Shown here piece after piece: positions 37,451 to 47,374 of a DNA stretch of 59,903 nt. Under the pieces are notes generated by a model that was given only the letters and a program-made list of their open reading frames with translations, ran no database searches and was not told the DNA's origin. Source of the stretch: an uncultured Campylobacterales bacterium. GTDB lineage: Bacteria > Campylobacterota > Campylobacteria > Campylobacterales > CACVAW01. The position numbers and the translations under genes are program-made. Every line of letters starts with the position of its first letter. Position 1 is the first letter of the stretch. The stretch is from the NCBI GenBank assembly GCA_902727925.1, contig CACVAW010000067.1, forward strand, positions 1 to 59,903. The letters are read 5' to 3'.

Positions 37451-38686
37451 ATGAAAAAAGTATATTTCAAAACATTTGGTTGCAGAACAAATATATATGA
37501 CACAGCACTAATGCAAAAACAACTCTCAGACTTCACTCAAGCAACTCATGAAAATGAAGCTGATATCATAGTAGTCGCGTCATGTACAGTGACAAACCAA
37601 GCAGATACAAGAGCAAGAAGCTACATAAACAAACACAATAAAACCAAAAAAGTAATACTCTCAGGATGTGGAGCAATATCACGCGGAGAAGAACTATATG
37701 ACAAAGGTCTTGTAGAGGGTGTTATAGGACACTCATACAAAGAAGATATCAATTCACTTCTTAAGCGTGAAAAAAAGTTCTTAAAACTTGGAGACCTCAA
37801 CTTCATAGACAAAACGATAGTAGACAAGTTTGAAACTGCACGAGCATTCATCAAAATCCAAGAAGGATGTAACTTCAATTGTAGCTACTGCATAATCCCA
37901 AGCGTAAGAGGTAAAGCAAGAAGTCAAGATGAGAACTTCATACTAGCCCAAATTGCAAACCTAGCTGAACTTGGATACGAAGAATTCATACTAACAGGCA
38001 CAAACATAGGAAGCTACGGCAAAGACACAGCTTCATCACTAGCAAAACTATTAAAAAAAATCTCTTATACAAAAGGTCTAAAAAGAATTCGTCTTGGAAG
38101 TATAGAACCTTCTCAAATAGATACTGAATTCAAAGAACTCTTAGGTGAACCTTGGCTAGAAAAGCATCTTCATATTGCACTTCAACATAGTAATGAAGAG
38201 ATGCTAAAAATAATGAGAAGAAGAAATCACCTTAAAAATGACCTTGAACTCTTTTACGAAATAGCAGACAAAGGATTTGCTCTTGGTACTGACTATATAG
38301 TAGGTCATCCAGGGGAGAGTGAAGAGCTATTTAATGATGGATACAAAAACTTGATTGATTTTCCACTTACTCATATTCATGCCTTTACATATAGTAAAAG
38401 AAGTGGTACTCACGCAGCAACTCTTAAAAACCAAGTCTCAAACAAAATAGCAAAACAAAGACTAGCACAAATCACAGACCTAGTAAATGAGAAAAATCAT
38501 GAGTTCAGAAAACAAAATAACCAAAACCTAGATATATTCATAGAAGAGAAAAAAAACGAAAAATTCCATGGATACGATCAATACTTCAATAAAATAATAC
38601 TAACAAGTAAAGATGACCTATTACACAAATGGGTTAGTCTTGATTCTAGCGAAGTGAAACCTGAGTGTAATTATGGTACAATCTAA
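37451..38686 (+). CDS. mtaB: tRNA t6A37 methylthiotransferase MtaB
   Basis: Radical-SAM enzyme that converts t6A to ms2t6A at position 37 of tRNAs reading ANN codons. The N-terminal UPF0004 domain has its three cluster cysteines (FKTFGCRTN, VVASCTVTNQAD, ILSGCGAI). The radical-SAM CxxxCxxC is CNFNCSYC (about 138-145), followed by TGTNIGSYGKD and RLGSIEPSQI. The C-terminal TRAM region is short. The 411 aa length fits MtaB (about 420), shorter than MiaB or RimO. It is 3 nt upstream of the FtsH paralogue, a pairing also seen in Helicobacter. Confidence 0.9.
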   Translation: MKKVYFKTFGCRTNIYDTALMQKQLSDFTQATHENEADIIVVASCTVTNQADTRARSYINKHNKTKKVILSGCGAISRGEELYDKGLVEGVIGHSYKEDINSLLKREKKFLKLGDLNFIDKTIVDKFETARAFIKIQEGCNFNCSYCIIPSVRGKARSQDENFILAQIANLAELGYEEFILTGTNIGSYGKDTASSLAKLLKKISYTKGLKRIRLGSIEPSQIDTEFKELLGEPWLEKHLHIALQHSNEEMLKIMRRRNHLKNDLELFYEIADKGFALGTDYIVGHPGESEELFNDGYKNLIDFPLTHIHAFTYSKRSGTHAATLKNQVSNKIAKQRLAQITDLVNEKNHEFRKQNNQNLDIFIEEKKNEKFHGYDQYFNKIILTSKDDLLHKWVSLDSSEVKPECNYGTI

Positions 38687-38688
38687 GA

Positions 38689-40290
38689 ATGTTTAATAAA
38701 AAGCTTATAATTACTGCTGTTAGTTTTGTCATACTACTTTCCCTAATTCTTTTTGGGATAATGCGAGATAATACAAAAAGCATAGACTTTTCTACCTATA
38801 CACAACTTTTACAAAATAATGAATTCAAAGAAGCTCTTATAGTAGATGAATATGTACTTCTTAAAACTGATACTGTAATGTACAAAGTAGACAAAGAACT
38901 AATAAATACAAATGACCTTTGGTCAAAAGTACCTATAAAATATATAAAACACAAAGAAAGTTTCCCTTGGATCTACTTGGCAATATTTGGTGTTCTTTTG
39001 TATTACATATATAGATACAAAAATAAGATTTATAAACACTCCCGTGAACTATCAAAAAATACAATTAACCAAATCACAAACACAAGCATAAAACCAATCA
39101 AAACAGATACAAAATTCCAAGATATCGCTGGTATTGATAATATAAAAGAAGAATTACTTGAAATTGTAGACTTCTTAAATAATCCAAATAAGTACAAAAA
39201 GTTCGGTGTCAAACTTCCTCGTGGTGTACTTTTTGTAGGACCTCCAGGAGTTGGTAAAACTATGCTAGCAAGTGCATTGGCAAATGAAGCAAATGTACCG
39301 TTTTATTATCAAAACGGTGCTTCTTTTGTACAAATATATGTAGGGATGGGAGCAAAAAGAGTAAAAGAACTATTTGAAACAGCAAACAAAAACTCCCCAG
39401 CTATAATCTTCATAGATGAAATAGATGCAGTAGGAAAAGCAAGAGGCGCAAATAGAAGTGACGAAAGAGAAGCTACACTAAACCAACTACTCACCCAAAT
39501 GGACGGCTTTGATAACAACTCTAAAGTCATAGTTGTAGCAGCGACAAACAACATAGGAAGTATCGACGAAGCACTTTTAAGACCAGGAAGATTTGATAGA
39601 AGAGTATTTGTTGAGCTTCCTAATTTAGAAGCAAGAACAGAGATATTAAAAATCTATCTTAATAACAAACCTAATGATATAAATGTATCAAACCTTGCTA
39701 GTCAAACCTCAGGCTTTAGTGGTGCAGGTCTTGCTACCCTTATAAATGAAGCTGGACTATTAGCTATCAAACAAGATGCAAAGATAATCACTGATGATAT
39801 AATAAATGAAGTAAAAGACAAAGTACTTCTTGGCAAAGTTCATATCCAAAACTACACAAAAAAAGAAAAAGAAATCCAAAGCGTATATCTAGGTGCAAAA
39901 GTCTTTTGTTTATGGCATTTTGGTTTTAAGTTCTCTAAGATATCTCTTTTTGAACAAAATCTATTTAAAAACGAATCAAAAATCAAATCAAAATCATATA
40001 TATCAAATAAAATCAAAGTACTTCTATCTGGAGCAATAGCTCAAAAAATGATTTTTGATGAGTACTATTCAAATACACAAAAAGACTATGAAGAAGCAAA
40101 AAAGCTAACTGCTGAGATACTTAATATTTACAATATGAAAGAAGACTTCAAAGATTCTAATGTACTTGAAACATTACAAAGCTTCCAAAAAGAAGTAAAA
40201 AGTCTAATTAAACAAAATAGACTTACAATAGAACAAATAGCATATATATTACAAAGACAAGAGTACATCTTATATGATGAAATACTTTAG
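38689..40290 (+). CDS. FtsH-like AAA+ protein lacking the protease zinc motif
   Basis: A 533 aa membrane protein. Two N-terminal helices (about 5-23 and 90-108) flank a short periplasmic domain. The AAA+ module is intact: GPPGVGKTML (Walker A, about 184), IIFIDEIDAVGKARG (Walker B), NQLLTQMDGF and the arginine-finger ALLRPGRFDRR. The M41 peptidase domain is degenerate: where FtsH has HEAGH the sequence reads YLGAKVF (about 400), so zinc cannot bind. It is therefore probably a chaperone or unfoldase, or a partner of the true FtsH encoded elsewhere. The position after mtaB matches an FtsH paralogue of Helicobacter, so it is an old lineage trait. Confidence 0.85.
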   Translation: MFNKKLIITAVSFVILLSLILFGIMRDNTKSIDFSTYTQLLQNNEFKEALIVDEYVLLKTDTVMYKVDKELINTNDLWSKVPIKYIKHKESFPWIYLAIFGVLLYYIYRYKNKIYKHSRELSKNTINQITNTSIKPIKTDTKFQDIAGIDNIKEELLEIVDFLNNPNKYKKFGVKLPRGVLFVGPPGVGKTMLASALANEANVPFYYQNGASFVQIYVGMGAKRVKELFETANKNSPAIIFIDEIDAVGKARGANRSDEREATLNQLLTQMDGFDNNSKVIVVAATNNIGSIDEALLRPGRFDRRVFVELPNLEARTEILKIYLNNKPNDINVSNLASQTSGFSGAGLATLINEAGLLAIKQDAKIITDDIINEVKDKVLLGKVHIQNYTKKEKEIQSVYLGAKVFCLWHFGFKFSKISLFEQNLFKNESKIKSKSYISNKIKVLLSGAIAQKMIFDEYYSNTQKDYEEAKKLTAEILNIYNMKEDFKDSNVLETLQSFQKEVKSLIKQNRLTIEQIAYILQRQEYILYDEIL

Positions 40291-40789
40291 TGGATTTGCT
40301 CTTGAAAATGAAAAAAAACTATTTTCAAGCTACCTAGATAATAATGAATTTAGCGTAGCTGGGTTTAGTTATGGAGCTATAAAAGCTTTTGAGTTTGCAT
40401 ATAGTTCTACTTCAAGATTAGACAAACTTATACTTATATCACCTGCATTTTTCGAGACTAAACAACAAAGATACAAAACACTGCAACTTCAAGCCTATAA
40501 ACAAAATAAAGACTTATATATAAAGTCATTTCTAAAAAACATTACCAAACCAAATGATTTTGATATGCAGAAATTTTTGTCTGATGACAATGATATATCC
40601 CAGCTTGAAAAGCTTCTCACATACAAATGGGATAAGCAAAAACTACGTGAGTTAATAGACAAAGGAACTCAAATAGAAGTTTATTTAGGCTCAGCTGATA
40701 AAATAATAGATCATCAAAATGCTTATAATATGTTTAAAAAATACGCAACTGTATACTACATAAAAGACGCATCTCATACATTAATATAG
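40274..40789 (+). CDS. bioV: Pimelyl-ACP methyl ester esterase BioV
   Basis: Alpha/beta-hydrolase that releases pimelyl-ACP from its methyl ester, closing early biotin synthesis. BioV replaces BioH in Helicobacter and relatives. The nucleophile is S32 in GFSYGA, the acid is probably the Asp in GSADKIIDH, and the catalytic His is in DASHTL near the C terminus. The compact 171 aa size and the start MMKYFSGF with ENEKKLF are characteristic. It overlaps the FtsH paralogue by 17 nt. The link to biotin-dependent accB/accC elsewhere in the window is functional rather than positional. Confidence 0.8.
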   Translation: MMKYFSGFALENEKKLFSSYLDNNEFSVAGFSYGAIKAFEFAYSSTSRLDKLILISPAFFETKQQRYKTLQLQAYKQNKDLYIKSFLKNITKPNDFDMQKFLSDDNDISQLEKLLTYKWDKQKLRELIDKGTQIEVYLGSADKIIDHQNAYNMFKKYATVYYIKDASHTLI

Positions 40790-40800
40790 AAAGTTTAACC

Positions 40801-41319
40801 ATGCAATACCTATTATCCAAACTAAAAGACGTACCAAACTTCCCAAAACCTGGAATAACATTCAAAGATATCACACCACTACTTTCAGATAAAAAAGCTT
40901 TTAAACAAGCTATAGAAATATTCTATGAAGAGTACAAGGACAAAAATATCGATTATATAATAGGGATTGAGAGTCGTGGGTTTATTCTTGGAGCTGCACT
41001 TGCACTCCAACTTAATGTTGGGTTTGTGCCAATAAGAAAAGTAGGCAAACTTCCCGCCGAAAAAATATCTTGTAAGTATGAGCTTGAATATGGATATGAT
41101 GAACTTGAAATGCATAAACATTCCTTTGAAATACAAAATCCAAATGTAGTATTAATAGATGACTTAATCGCAACTGGAGGAAGTGCCAATGCAAGTATCT
41201 CACTCATCAACAAACTTGGAGTAAATGAACTTTATACTGCCTTTTTAGTGAACTTAACATTCCTCAAAGGTACAGACAAACTAAATACTAACAAAATCTT
41301 CACTATACTGGATATATAA
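40801..41319 (+). CDS. apt: Adenine phosphoribosyltransferase
   Basis: Salvages adenine plus PRPP to [18 protein letters not shown] at the N terminus, [14 protein letters not shown], the [16 protein letters not shown] loop and the PRPP-binding motif [14 protein letters not shown] identify it. The 172 aa length is standard. It lies in a tight plus-strand run (csd6-like to hisIE), with 11 nt before it and 1 nt after it. Confidence 0.94.
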   Translation: MQYLLSKLKDVPNFPKPGITFKDITPLLSDKKAFKQAIEIFYEEYKDKNIDYIIGIESRGFILGAALALQLNVGFVPIRKVGKLPAEKISCKYELEYGYDELEMHKHSFEIQNPNVVLIDDLIATGGSANASISLINKLGVNELYTAFLVNLTFLKGTDKLNTNKIFTILDI

Positions 41320-41320
41320 A

Positions 41321-42001
41321 ATGGATATAACAAAACAAATAAATTGGGACAAAATAACTCTAATCCCAACAATCGCACAAGATAGCAAAACAAATGAAGT
41401 ATTAATGCTAGCTTACATGAATGAAGAAGCACTTAAATTAACACTTCAAACCAATATAGCTCACTACTACTCAAGAAGCAAACAAAGAATTTGGAAAAAA
41501 GGTGAAACTAGTAAACATACACAAGAAGTAAAACAAATCTTCTTAGACTGTGATAATGACACCCTACTCCTAAAAGTAAAACAAAACGGAGTAGCTTGTC
41601 ATACAGGAAGACCAAACTGTTTTTTCCAAGAAATATCAAATAACAATATAAAAAATATATCAGAGGTAGTAACTAATACAGATGATGTATATGGTATAGT
41701 AGATACTGTATATCATATTATACAAGAACGCAAAAATAGTAATAACTCAAACTCTTATGTCTCGTCACTCTTTCAAAAAGGTGAAAATACAATCCTTAAA
41801 AAGATAGTAGAAGAAGCAGGTGAATTATGCTTTGCAATAAAAGACAATGACGAAAAAGAGATCATACTTGAAGCTACAGACCTACTTTTCCACTCTCTTG
41901 TTGCTCTGGGATATAAAAATATTTCACCTGACAGAATAAAACAAGAATTAAAAAGAAGATTTGGAGTAAGTGGAATAGAAGAGAAAAACAGTAGAAAATA
42001 A
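41321..42001 (+). CDS. hisIE: Bifunctional phosphoribosyl-AMP cyclohydrolase / phosphoribosyl-ATP pyrophosphatase
   Basis: Catalyses two steps of histidine biosynthesis. The HisI domain (about 1-110) has [29 protein letters not shown] and the metal-binding [11 protein letters not shown] and [12 protein letters not shown]. The HisE domain (about 125-226) has [21 protein letters not shown] and [13 protein letters not shown]. The fusion is common in proteobacteria, and 226 aa fits. It ends the long operon and is followed by the hairpin repeat at 42007. Confidence 0.95.
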   Translation: MDITKQINWDKITLIPTIAQDSKTNEVLMLAYMNEEALKLTLQTNIAHYYSRSKQRIWKKGETSKHTQEVKQIFLDCDNDTLLLKVKQNGVACHTGRPNCFFQEISNNNIKNISEVVTNTDDVYGIVDTVYHIIQERKNSNNSNSYVSSLFQKGENTILKKIVEEAGELCFAIKDNDEKEIILEATDLLFHSLVALGYKNISPDRIKQELKRRFGVSGIEEKNSRK

Positions 42002-42006
42002 ATATA

Positions 42007-42124
42007 TAGTAATTCTTTTGGCCAACTTCATCGTCAAAAACAAGTAAATCTTCGTCACATACTAATTGTATGCTCCTCAGATTGACTTATTTTTTCCTTG
42101 AACTAAACCAAAATTTATTACTAT
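42007..42124. repeat. Long hairpin repeat, inverted copy of the 9.5-kb family
   Basis: The arms TAGTAATTCTTTTGGCC (from 42007) and CCAAAATTTATTACTA (to 42124) pair around a core at 42050-42080 containing CTTCGTCACATAC and GTATGCTCCTCAG. That core is the reverse complement of the core at about 9538-9576, so this is the same family in opposite orientation. It lies between hisIE and prfB, where it could act as a transcript-end or spacer element. The rest of the gap, to 42231, holds only AT-rich repeats. Confidence 0.65.
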
Positions 42125-42189
42125 CTAATTTATTTTGATAAAATTAATTATAAATTATGAATGTTGAATTATAAATAATTGTAATCCTT

Positions 42190-42223
42190 AATTCATAACT
42201 CATAATTCATAACTCATAATTAG
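42190..42223 (+). repeat. Short tandem repeat before prfB
   Basis: A 14-bp unit (AATTCATAACTCAT) is repeated in tandem twice, and a third partial unit follows, immediately upstream of the prfB ribosome binding site AGGAAG. Copy number could vary between strains and shift the prfB leader. Confidence 0.5.
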
Positions 42224-42231
42224 GAAGACAA

Positions 42232-43326
42232 TTGGACGCATACGAATATACCGAACTAATAAAAGTACTAAAATCAAAGATAGCAAATATATCAGCTATA
42301 GTCAAACCTGATGAATTAAAATCCAAACTCAAAGACATTGAACTTCAAGAAGCAGAGCCATCATTTTGGGAAGACCCAAAAAATGCAGCAAAAGTACAAA
42401 AAGACAAAAACCAAAAACTAAGACTTCTAACAGCATTTAGCAAAGCTAATACGGCTCTAAACGATGCGTCTGAGCTATACCAAATGGCTCTAAGTGAAAA
42501 TGATGAAGATACAATAGAAGAACTTTTTTCTGATGCGCCTAGCCTAAATGAACATATAAAAGAACTTGAAATATCAATACTTCTTAGCAATGAAGAAGAC
42601 TCACTAAATGCTATCATATCTATTCACCCAGGAGCTGGAGGAACAGAATCTCAAGACTGGGCAGCGATGCTATACAGAATGTATCTCAAATGGGCAAAAG
42701 CAAAAGGCTTTAGCGTTGAAGAGCTAGATTATCAAGCTGGTGAAGAAGCTGGTATCAAAGATGTGAGTTTTAGAATCATAGGAGAAAATGCCTACGGTAT
42801 GCTAAAAGTTGAAAATGGTATTCACAGACTTGTAAGAATATCGCCTTTTGACTCAAATGCCAAAAGACATACATCATTCACATCTGTCATGGTATCACCC
42901 GAAGTAGATGATGATATAGATATAGTAATAGAAGATAGAGATATAAGAATAGATACATACAGAGCAAGTGGAGCTGGAGGTCAACATGTCAATAAAACAG
43001 ACTCAGCAATCAGAATAACACACATAGAAACAAACCTAGTAGTCCAATGCCAAAACGACCGTTCACAACACAAAAACAAAGCAAGTGCCATGAAAATGCT
43101 AAAGTCACGTCTATACGAACTTGAACTCGAAGCAAAACAAGCAGAAAAAGATGGTATAAGCAAAGATGAAATAGGATGGGGACATCAAATACGCTCATAT
43201 GTACTTGCACCATACAAACAAGTAAAAGACACAAGAAGTAATATAGCATACTCAAATGTAGACGCAATACTAGATGGAGACATCACAAAAGTCATGGAAG
43301 ACGCACTAGTATCCAAGCTAAAATAA
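42232..43326 (+). CDS. prfB: Peptide chain release factor 2
   Basis: Recognises UGA/UAA stop codons and triggers peptide release. The GGQ motif is in [15 protein letters not shown] (about 247-249), and the stop-codon tripeptide SPF lies in [15 protein letters not shown]. The start is TTG at 42232, with AGGAAG 5 nt upstream. The frame is open throughout (364 aa), so the programmed +1 frameshift that regulates prfB in E. coli is absent, as is usual in this lineage. The RhuM-Fic ATG overlaps the stop codon by one base. Confidence 0.96.
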   Translation: MDAYEYTELIKVLKSKIANISAIVKPDELKSKLKDIELQEAEPSFWEDPKNAAKVQKDKNQKLRLLTAFSKANTALNDASELYQMALSENDEDTIEELFSDAPSLNEHIKELEISILLSNEEDSLNAIISIHPGAGGTESQDWAAMLYRMYLKWAKAKGFSVEELDYQAGEEAGIKDVSFRIIGENAYGMLKVENGIHRLVRISPFDSNAKRHTSFTSVMVSPEVDDDIDIVIEDRDIRIDTYRASGAGGQHVNKTDSAIRITHIETNLVVQCQNDRSQHKNKASAMKMLKSRLYELELEAKQAEKDGISKDEIGWGHQIRSYVLAPYKQVKDTRSNIAYSNVDAILDGDITKVMEDALVSKLK

Positions 43327-44300
43327 TGAACAATATAATAATATACGAAAACGGAAATGTAGAATTAAAAACGACCGTTCAAGATGAGAGTGTTTGGCTA
43401 AGTCAAAAACAAATGGAATCCTTATTTGGTAGAGAAAGAAGTGTTATAACCAAACACATAAACAATGTATTCAAAGAAGGCGAATTAGAAAAATCTACAG
43501 TATGTGCAAATTTTGCACATACTGCAAAAGATAAAAAAACATATGATGTAAAACATTATAATTTAGATGTAATAATATCTGTAGGATACAGAGTAAAATC
43601 TAAACAAGGCACAAAGTTTAGACAATGGGCTACAACTATACTTAAAGATCATCTCATAAAAGGCTACACCCTAAACAAACAAAAGCTCGCATCCAAAAAA
43701 CTTGACGAACTAAACCAAACAATAAACTTCATAAAACAAAGTATCCAAAACAAAGAACTAAATACAAAAGAATCAAAAGGTTTCATCGAAATCATAAGCA
43801 ACTACGCAAAAAGTTGGGCTTTGCTACAAGGTTATGATGAAGGAAGTTTAATTGATGTATTAAAACAAGACAAAAAGAAGTTTATACTAGATTATGATGA
43901 AGCAAAACTAGCAATAAAAGAGTTTAAAACTATACTTATACAAAAAAACGAAGCTACAGAACTTTTCGGTAATGAAAAAGCAGATGAGCTAAAAGGACAT
44001 TTAAGAAGTATATATCAAACATTCGGAGGAATTGACTTATTACCTTCACTTGAATTAAAAGCTGCAAACCTACTATACTATGTAATAAAAGGACATCCAT
44101 TTAATGACGGAAACAAAAGAATAGGTGCATATCTATTCATACTATTTCTTTCAAAAAACAAATATTTATATAAACAAAATGGCGAACTAAAAATAAATGA
44201 TAATGCACTTACTACCATATCCCTTTTAGTAGCCTCATCCGATCCATCTCAAAAAGAAATAATAATAAAACTAATCACAAATATACTCTATGAAGAATAA
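43326..44300 (+). CDS. RhuM-Fic fusion protein
   Basis: Two modules. Residues 1-110 are a RhuM ('virulence protein') domain: WLSQKQMESLFGRERSVITKHINNVF, YDVKHYNLDVIISVGYRVKS and GTKFRQWATTILKDHLIKGY. The C-terminal Fic/Doc domain carries the full catalytic motif HPFNDGNKR at 257-265, which transfers AMP or another nucleotide or phosphate group to target proteins. Such fusions are mostly found on genomic islands next to restriction or toxin-antitoxin genes, and the RhuM part may bind DNA. It is wedged between prfB and truB and shares start/stop bases with prfB. No antitoxin is obvious. The target is unknown. Confidence 0.82.
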   Translation: MNNIIIYENGNVELKTTVQDESVWLSQKQMESLFGRERSVITKHINNVFKEGELEKSTVCANFAHTAKDKKTYDVKHYNLDVIISVGYRVKSKQGTKFRQWATTILKDHLIKGYTLNKQKLASKKLDELNQTINFIKQSIQNKELNTKESKGFIEIISNYAKSWALLQGYDEGSLIDVLKQDKKKFILDYDEAKLAIKEFKTILIQKNEATELFGNEKADELKGHLRSIYQTFGGIDLLPSLELKAANLLYYVIKGHPFNDGNKRIGAYLFILFLSKNKYLYKQNGELKINDNALTTISLLVASSDPSQKEIIIKLITNILYEE

Positions 44301-44302
44301 AA

Positions 44303-45121
44303 ATGAACAAACTATTTGTAACCAATAAACCAGCAGGACTATCATCAAACCAGTTTTTAAGCAGACTCAAAAGAAAATACGGAGTCAAAAAAGCAGGATT
44401 CTCAGGTACTCTTGATCCCTTTGCAAGAGGTTCACTCATAATCGCCTTTGGACAATACCCAAAACTATTCAGATTCCTAAAAAAATCACCTAAAGCTTAC
44501 AAAGCAACTCTATGGCTAGGAGCAACAAGCCCAACCCTTGATATAGAAAAAATAGACAATATAAAAGAAACTCCAAAACTAGACATTAAAACAATAAAAG
44601 AAACTCTAAACTCATTTTTAGGAGAACTTGAATACAGTTCACCAAAATATAGTGCCAAAAAACAAAATGGAATCCCCTACTACAAACTAGCTCGTACTGA
44701 CACAGAGTTCACACCCAAAACAATAAAAAGCCAAATCCAATATATAAAACTACTAAACTACACTCATCCCTTCATACATTTTGAAACTACAGTAAGCGAG
44801 GGAGCATACATAAGAAGTATAGGCACACTAATAGCCCAGAGGCTTGGAATAAGTGGAGTGCTAAGTAGCTTAGAACGAGTTAACGAGGGAGAGTTTTATT
44901 TTCAAGACGAAAAAGAACTAAAACCTATCAACTACCTAAACACAACACCAAATACTTATAATAGTGATACTAACAATATATTACTAGGGAAAAAACTCGA
45001 TATAAATGACTTTGAGATTCAAGAAGATGGATATTATCATTTGCTTATTGATAATCTTTTAAGTATCATTTCTATTAATGATGGTGAAGTAAAGTATGAG
45101 ATAAATAGGTTAGGGATTTAA
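44303..45121 (+). CDS. truB: tRNA pseudouridine(55) synthase
   Basis: Makes pseudouridine in the T-loop of tRNAs. The N-terminal VTNKPAGLSSNQF, then the catalytic GTLDPFARG (D38), FRFLKKSPKAYKATLWLG and SEGAYIRSIGT blocks are diagnostic. The 272 aa length is in range. It begins 2 nt after the RhuM-Fic stop, so the RhuM-Fic gene was inserted into, or grew inside, a prfB-truB transcript. No terminator precedes the reverse transcriptase gene 61 nt downstream. Confidence 0.94.
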   Translation: MNKLFVTNKPAGLSSNQFLSRLKRKYGVKKAGFSGTLDPFARGSLIIAFGQYPKLFRFLKKSPKAYKATLWLGATSPTLDIEKIDNIKETPKLDIKTIKETLNSFLGELEYSSPKYSAKKQNGIPYYKLARTDTEFTPKTIKSQIQYIKLLNYTHPFIHFETTVSEGAYIRSIGTLIAQRLGISGVLSSLERVNEGEFYFQDEKELKPINYLNTTPNTYNSDTNNILLGKKLDINDFEIQEDGYYHLLIDNLLSIISINDGEVKYEINRLGI

Positions 45122-45182
45122 ATAATCTGTAGTAAGTATATTTTAAAAATTGAAAGAGATATTTAAAACATGAAAATTAATT

Positions 45183-47315
45183 ATGAATAAAACATATGGT
45201 TGGGATAAATTTTTATCTTATGATAATTTTAAAGTAGCTTTTGATCGATTAAAAACTGCTCCAATGCATGAACATAAAAACTTATACCGAAATGAACTTA
45301 TTGCTTTTGAAATGTTTTTAGAAGAAAATCTATCAACTACCATTCAGTTACTCAAAGATGATGGCTATACAAACTTAAATCAAAAAGCATATAAGTTTTA
45401 TTTACCAAAACCAAAAGGTCTTGTTAGGCCAATTACCCACTTGTCATTTATAGATTTAATAGTATATCAGGCATTAGGTAATATAGTAGCAGAATCATTT
45501 AAAGATGTATTAAAACCTTATCAAAATAAAATGATTTTTGGTAATATATATAATGACGATAAAAATTCTAAAATATTCTTTTTTAAGCCTTGGAAATATA
45601 ATTGGAAAAATTTCCAAAAACTTTCAAAACAGTTTATTGACGATGAAGAATATAATTATATAGTTGAATTTGATATAGCTTCTTTTTATGACACAATTAA
45701 TCACAATGTTTTAAAGACAATTCTAGAAAAAAAGATAGATAAAAAAGTTGTTGATATTTTAATTTATATACTTAAATATAGTTCTGCAGACTTTTCAAGA
45801 CATCAAAATATCATTGCAAATGGAATTCCGCAAGGACCAATTGCTTCTGCTATCTTAGCGGAAGTGTTTCTAAATAATTTTTTTGACAATTTTTTTTCAA
45901 AACAAATGGGGAAAGATGAAATTAAGTATATAAGATATGCCGATGATATTAGAATATTTACAAAAGAAGAATATATAGGAAATAAATATATAACTATTTT
46001 AGACTTACTATGTAGGGATATAGGACTTATCCCACAATCATCAAAAATAGAAGTAAAAACTTGTCTAGACTCAAAAGAATTTATAGATAATAGTGTAAAT
46101 AAATTTTCTCAAATCCAAAAGTATTATAAAAAGAACAACACTCTACAAAGCAAAGAAAATAATAAAGCCATTAAAGAACTTATTTCTATGATAAATAATA
46201 AAAAAATAGATAAAACAAAGTTCGGATTTTTTATATACAAAGTGTCAAAAGATGATGACTTAAAAGATTTATTAATAAAAAATATAAGTGAATTATTTTT
46301 ATTTATTAACGCCGTATTATTTTACTTACACAAACATTATATAGATGATACAGAAGTTGTAACTGAACTATATGAAAAAATTATAAAAAATAAAAAAGTT
46401 TATTTAGATTATCCTAAATTCATTTTTCTAAAATTTTTCTCTAAAAAAATACAATTTGATACAGAAGTATATGAAAAAGATTTTCTAGAAACAAATCAAA
46501 ATAAATGGTGGTTATACAAAAAAGAAATTCTTTCTTGGATGTTATATCATAATGAGAAAGATAAAATCTTATCAATAGAAACAAATGATAAAAATGAACT
46601 ATTAGAACAATATATAATCAAAGCAAAATATGACATAACAACAGATCTCACTTTAAAAGAAGAATTTGAAAATACATTAATTAATAGTGACTATCTAGGA
46701 AATCAAATTCTAGGTGTTTATCTTAAATATCAAAGAGTTTTCTTTAAATATAAAAATAATATAAAAATAAATAAAACTATTAGTATGTATTCTCCATTTT
46801 ATAATAAAGTTATTAATAATAAAGATTTTAATTTTCTAAATACAGAATTAAAAAAATCACATAAAGACTTAACAAATAATGAGATATTTTTCAATGAAAA
46901 AATTTTTTATAAACAAAATGAAGCATATCAACTTTATAATTTATTTAAGATGATGCTATCAAGTAAAAATAATAATAACTATAAATCATTTATTGATACT
47001 CTAGACCAACTTAGTCATATTATTACAGAAAGAATTCTACTAATACAAAACAGTGATATAACACTGGGTAATTATGGAAGTGAACTTAAGAATAATACTT
47101 TTTTATCTGAAACATTTTTTACCTTATCCCAATCATTTAATAAAATACATAAAATACGGAATAACGAACTACATCCAAAAGATTTAAAAACTGGAGAATT
47201 TCATTCAAAAAAAGATGAGTATGATACTAAACAAAGTATTATAAATGAGTACTATAATGAATGGATAGAGGTAATAGTAGAAATTCTAAACTGGTATATA
47301 AATAAAATTAAATAA
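45183..47315 (+). CDS. Reverse transcriptase with C-terminal HEPN motif (AbiA-like defence protein)
   Basis: A 710 aa protein. The N-terminal half is a reverse transcriptase: FYLPKPKGLVRPITHLSFIDLIVYQAL (about 73-99), FDIASFYDTINHNVL with catalytic Asp (about 162), GIPQGPIASAILAEVFLNNF and the polymerase motif RYADDIRIF (about 251). The middle is helical. Near the C terminus K-I-R-N-N-E-L-H gives R659-x4-H664, an R-x4-6-H HEPN-type RNase motif in a helical domain. A reverse transcriptase followed by a HEPN domain is the architecture of AbiA, a phage abortive-infection protein. No group II intron domain and no retron RNA were found, so an AbiA-type role is inferred. It follows truB by 61 nt. 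Confidence 0.8.
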   Translation: MNKTYGWDKFLSYDNFKVAFDRLKTAPMHEHKNLYRNELIAFEMFLEENLSTTIQLLKDDGYTNLNQKAYKFYLPKPKGLVRPITHLSFIDLIVYQALGNIVAESFKDVLKPYQNKMIFGNIYNDDKNSKIFFFKPWKYNWKNFQKLSKQFIDDEEYNYIVEFDIASFYDTINHNVLKTILEKKIDKKVVDILIYILKYSSADFSRHQNIIANGIPQGPIASAILAEVFLNNFFDNFFSKQMGKDEIKYIRYADDIRIFTKEEYIGNKYITILDLLCRDIGLIPQSSKIEVKTCLDSKEFIDNSVNKFSQIQKYYKKNNTLQSKENNKAIKELISMINNKKIDKTKFGFFIYKVSKDDDLKDLLIKNISELFLFINAVLFYLHKHYIDDTEVVTELYEKIIKNKKVYLDYPKFIFLKFFSKKIQFDTEVYEKDFLETNQNKWWLYKKEILSWMLYHNEKDKILSIETNDKNELLEQYIIKAKYDITTDLTLKEEFENTLINSDYLGNQILGVYLKYQRVFFKYKNNIKINKTISMYSPFYNKVINNKDFNFLNTELKKSHKDLTNNEIFFNEKIFYKQNEAYQLYNLFKMMLSSKNNNNYKSFIDTLDQLSHIITERILLIQNSDITLGNYGSELKNNTFLSETFFTLSQSFNKIHKIRNNELHPKDLKTGEFHSKKDEYDTKQSIINEYYNEWIEVIVEILNWYINKIK

Positions 47316-47374
47316 AAAACTTGATTTTTTTGAAAATGAGGTGATAATTTGTACAAATTATTGTTAAGAATCTG

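Noticed and set aside
42232-43326. Possible programmed +1 frameshift in prfB
   Set aside because: The reading frame is continuous with no internal UGA near codon 25, so no frameshift is needed.
45183-47315. Retron or group II intron
   Set aside because: No msr/msd-like inverted repeats were seen upstream and the protein lacks maturase or HNH segments; the HEPN motif favours an Abi-type enzyme.
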